The notes below the pieces were generated by a model. It made no database searches and was not told the DNA's origin. It worked only from the letters and a program-made list of their open reading frames with translations. Shown in pieces: positions 38,516-38,662 of a stretch of 38,662 bases of DNA (its first letter is position 1; each line of letters opens with the position of its first letter). Location: positions 1 to 38,662 of IMG/VR virus record IMGVR_UViG_3300025815_000031; one strand, 5' to 3'. Source of the stretch: a virus. Made by a program: the position numbers and the translations under genes.

Positions 38516-38552
38516 CTGGGACTTACACCACACATGTTATGTGGATGCCCAG
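38516..38552 (-). promoter_or_regulatory. Hairpin element, copy 6 of 6
   Basis: CTGGG/CCCAG outer stem, 5' loop CAT, inner CCACA/TGTGG, 3' loop TGTAAGT. Starts three bases after the stop of the gene cut by the right edge. Confidence 0.8.
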
Positions 38553-38555
38553 TGA

Positions 38556-38662
38556 TTAGTTGGTGAGGTAACGATATGCAAACAACATACCAATGTCATT
38601 CCTGATATCGTTAACTACCTTGTAATACTTCTGTCTGTTCTGGTACATGTAGATGCAACCTT
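38556..38662 (-). CDS. C-terminal end of an unknown protein (edge-truncated)
   Basis: The frame enters from the window edge and ends YYKVVNDIRNDIGMLFAY then RYLTN with TAA. Thirty-four residues are visible, basic and aromatic. The stop is three bases before a hairpin element, as at other gene boundaries here. Confidence 0.55.
   Translation of the reverse strand, partial: GCIYMYQNRQKYYKVVNDIRNDIGMLFAYRYLTN

Overview
This window looks like about 38.7 kb of a tailed double-stranded DNA phage genome. The host is probably a cyanobacterium (Synechococcus/Prochlorococcus-like), inferred from gene content rather than from any single diagnostic gene. Evidence for a phage: dense short genes, many ATGA or TGATG stop/start overlaps, a T7-type family A DNA polymerase, a primase-polymerase/SF3 helicase, a RecB-like exonuclease, an endonuclease VII, an SSB, ThyX, tail-fibre-like proteins, a PcfJ-like protein, a Gp157-like protein, HNH/AP2 homing-type endonucleases and one tRNA. 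No terminase, portal, capsid or RNA polymerase gene is visible, so the structural module is mostly outside the window.

Layout. 1-1 kb: remnants of HNH/zinc proteins and a 380-bp gene-free block with nested inverted repeats and iterons. 1-8 kb: a GT4 glycosyltransferase, a glycine-rich protein, the primase-helicase, endonuclease VII, the exonuclease and an AP2-HNH endonuclease. 8.3-12.7 kb: a sugar cassette with four tiny coupled genes, two GT-A-like transferases, GDP-mannose 4,6-dehydratase and a ColD-like enzyme with His in place of the PLP lysine. Together these should make and transfer a 3,6-dideoxyhexose. 12.7-14.4 kb: small basic proteins and an HNH nuclease. 14.4-20.2 kb: a Dps-like ferritin with an intact ferroxidase signature, then fibre or adhesin-like structural proteins, one built of VTG repeats. 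20.3-38.6 kb: an almost entirely minus-strand block of replication genes (Gp157-like, SSB, DNA polymerase, ThyX), zinc/HTH regulators and many small unknown genes.

The most striking signal is RNA-level punctuation of the right half. Tightly coupled genes there are grouped, and nearly every boundary between groups carries a structured element. One family (five copies, 23.3-35.0 kb) is a compact H-type pseudoknot with compensatory changes in the pseudoknot helix. A second family (six copies, 32.5-38.6 kb) is a hairpin with a covarying outer stem and a conserved asymmetric internal loop. The remaining boundaries often have a Rho-independent terminator, sometimes touching the next start codon, or a long hairpin. 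Downstream start codons are often preceded by a G-poor leader related to ACTCAATTCAAACCATG instead of a Shine-Dalgarno sequence. A 31-bp exact duplicate of such a leader contains the CCA end of the tRNA. I recognise neither RNA family. They are my best candidates for an undescribed system: mRNA processing or translational control of phage operons.
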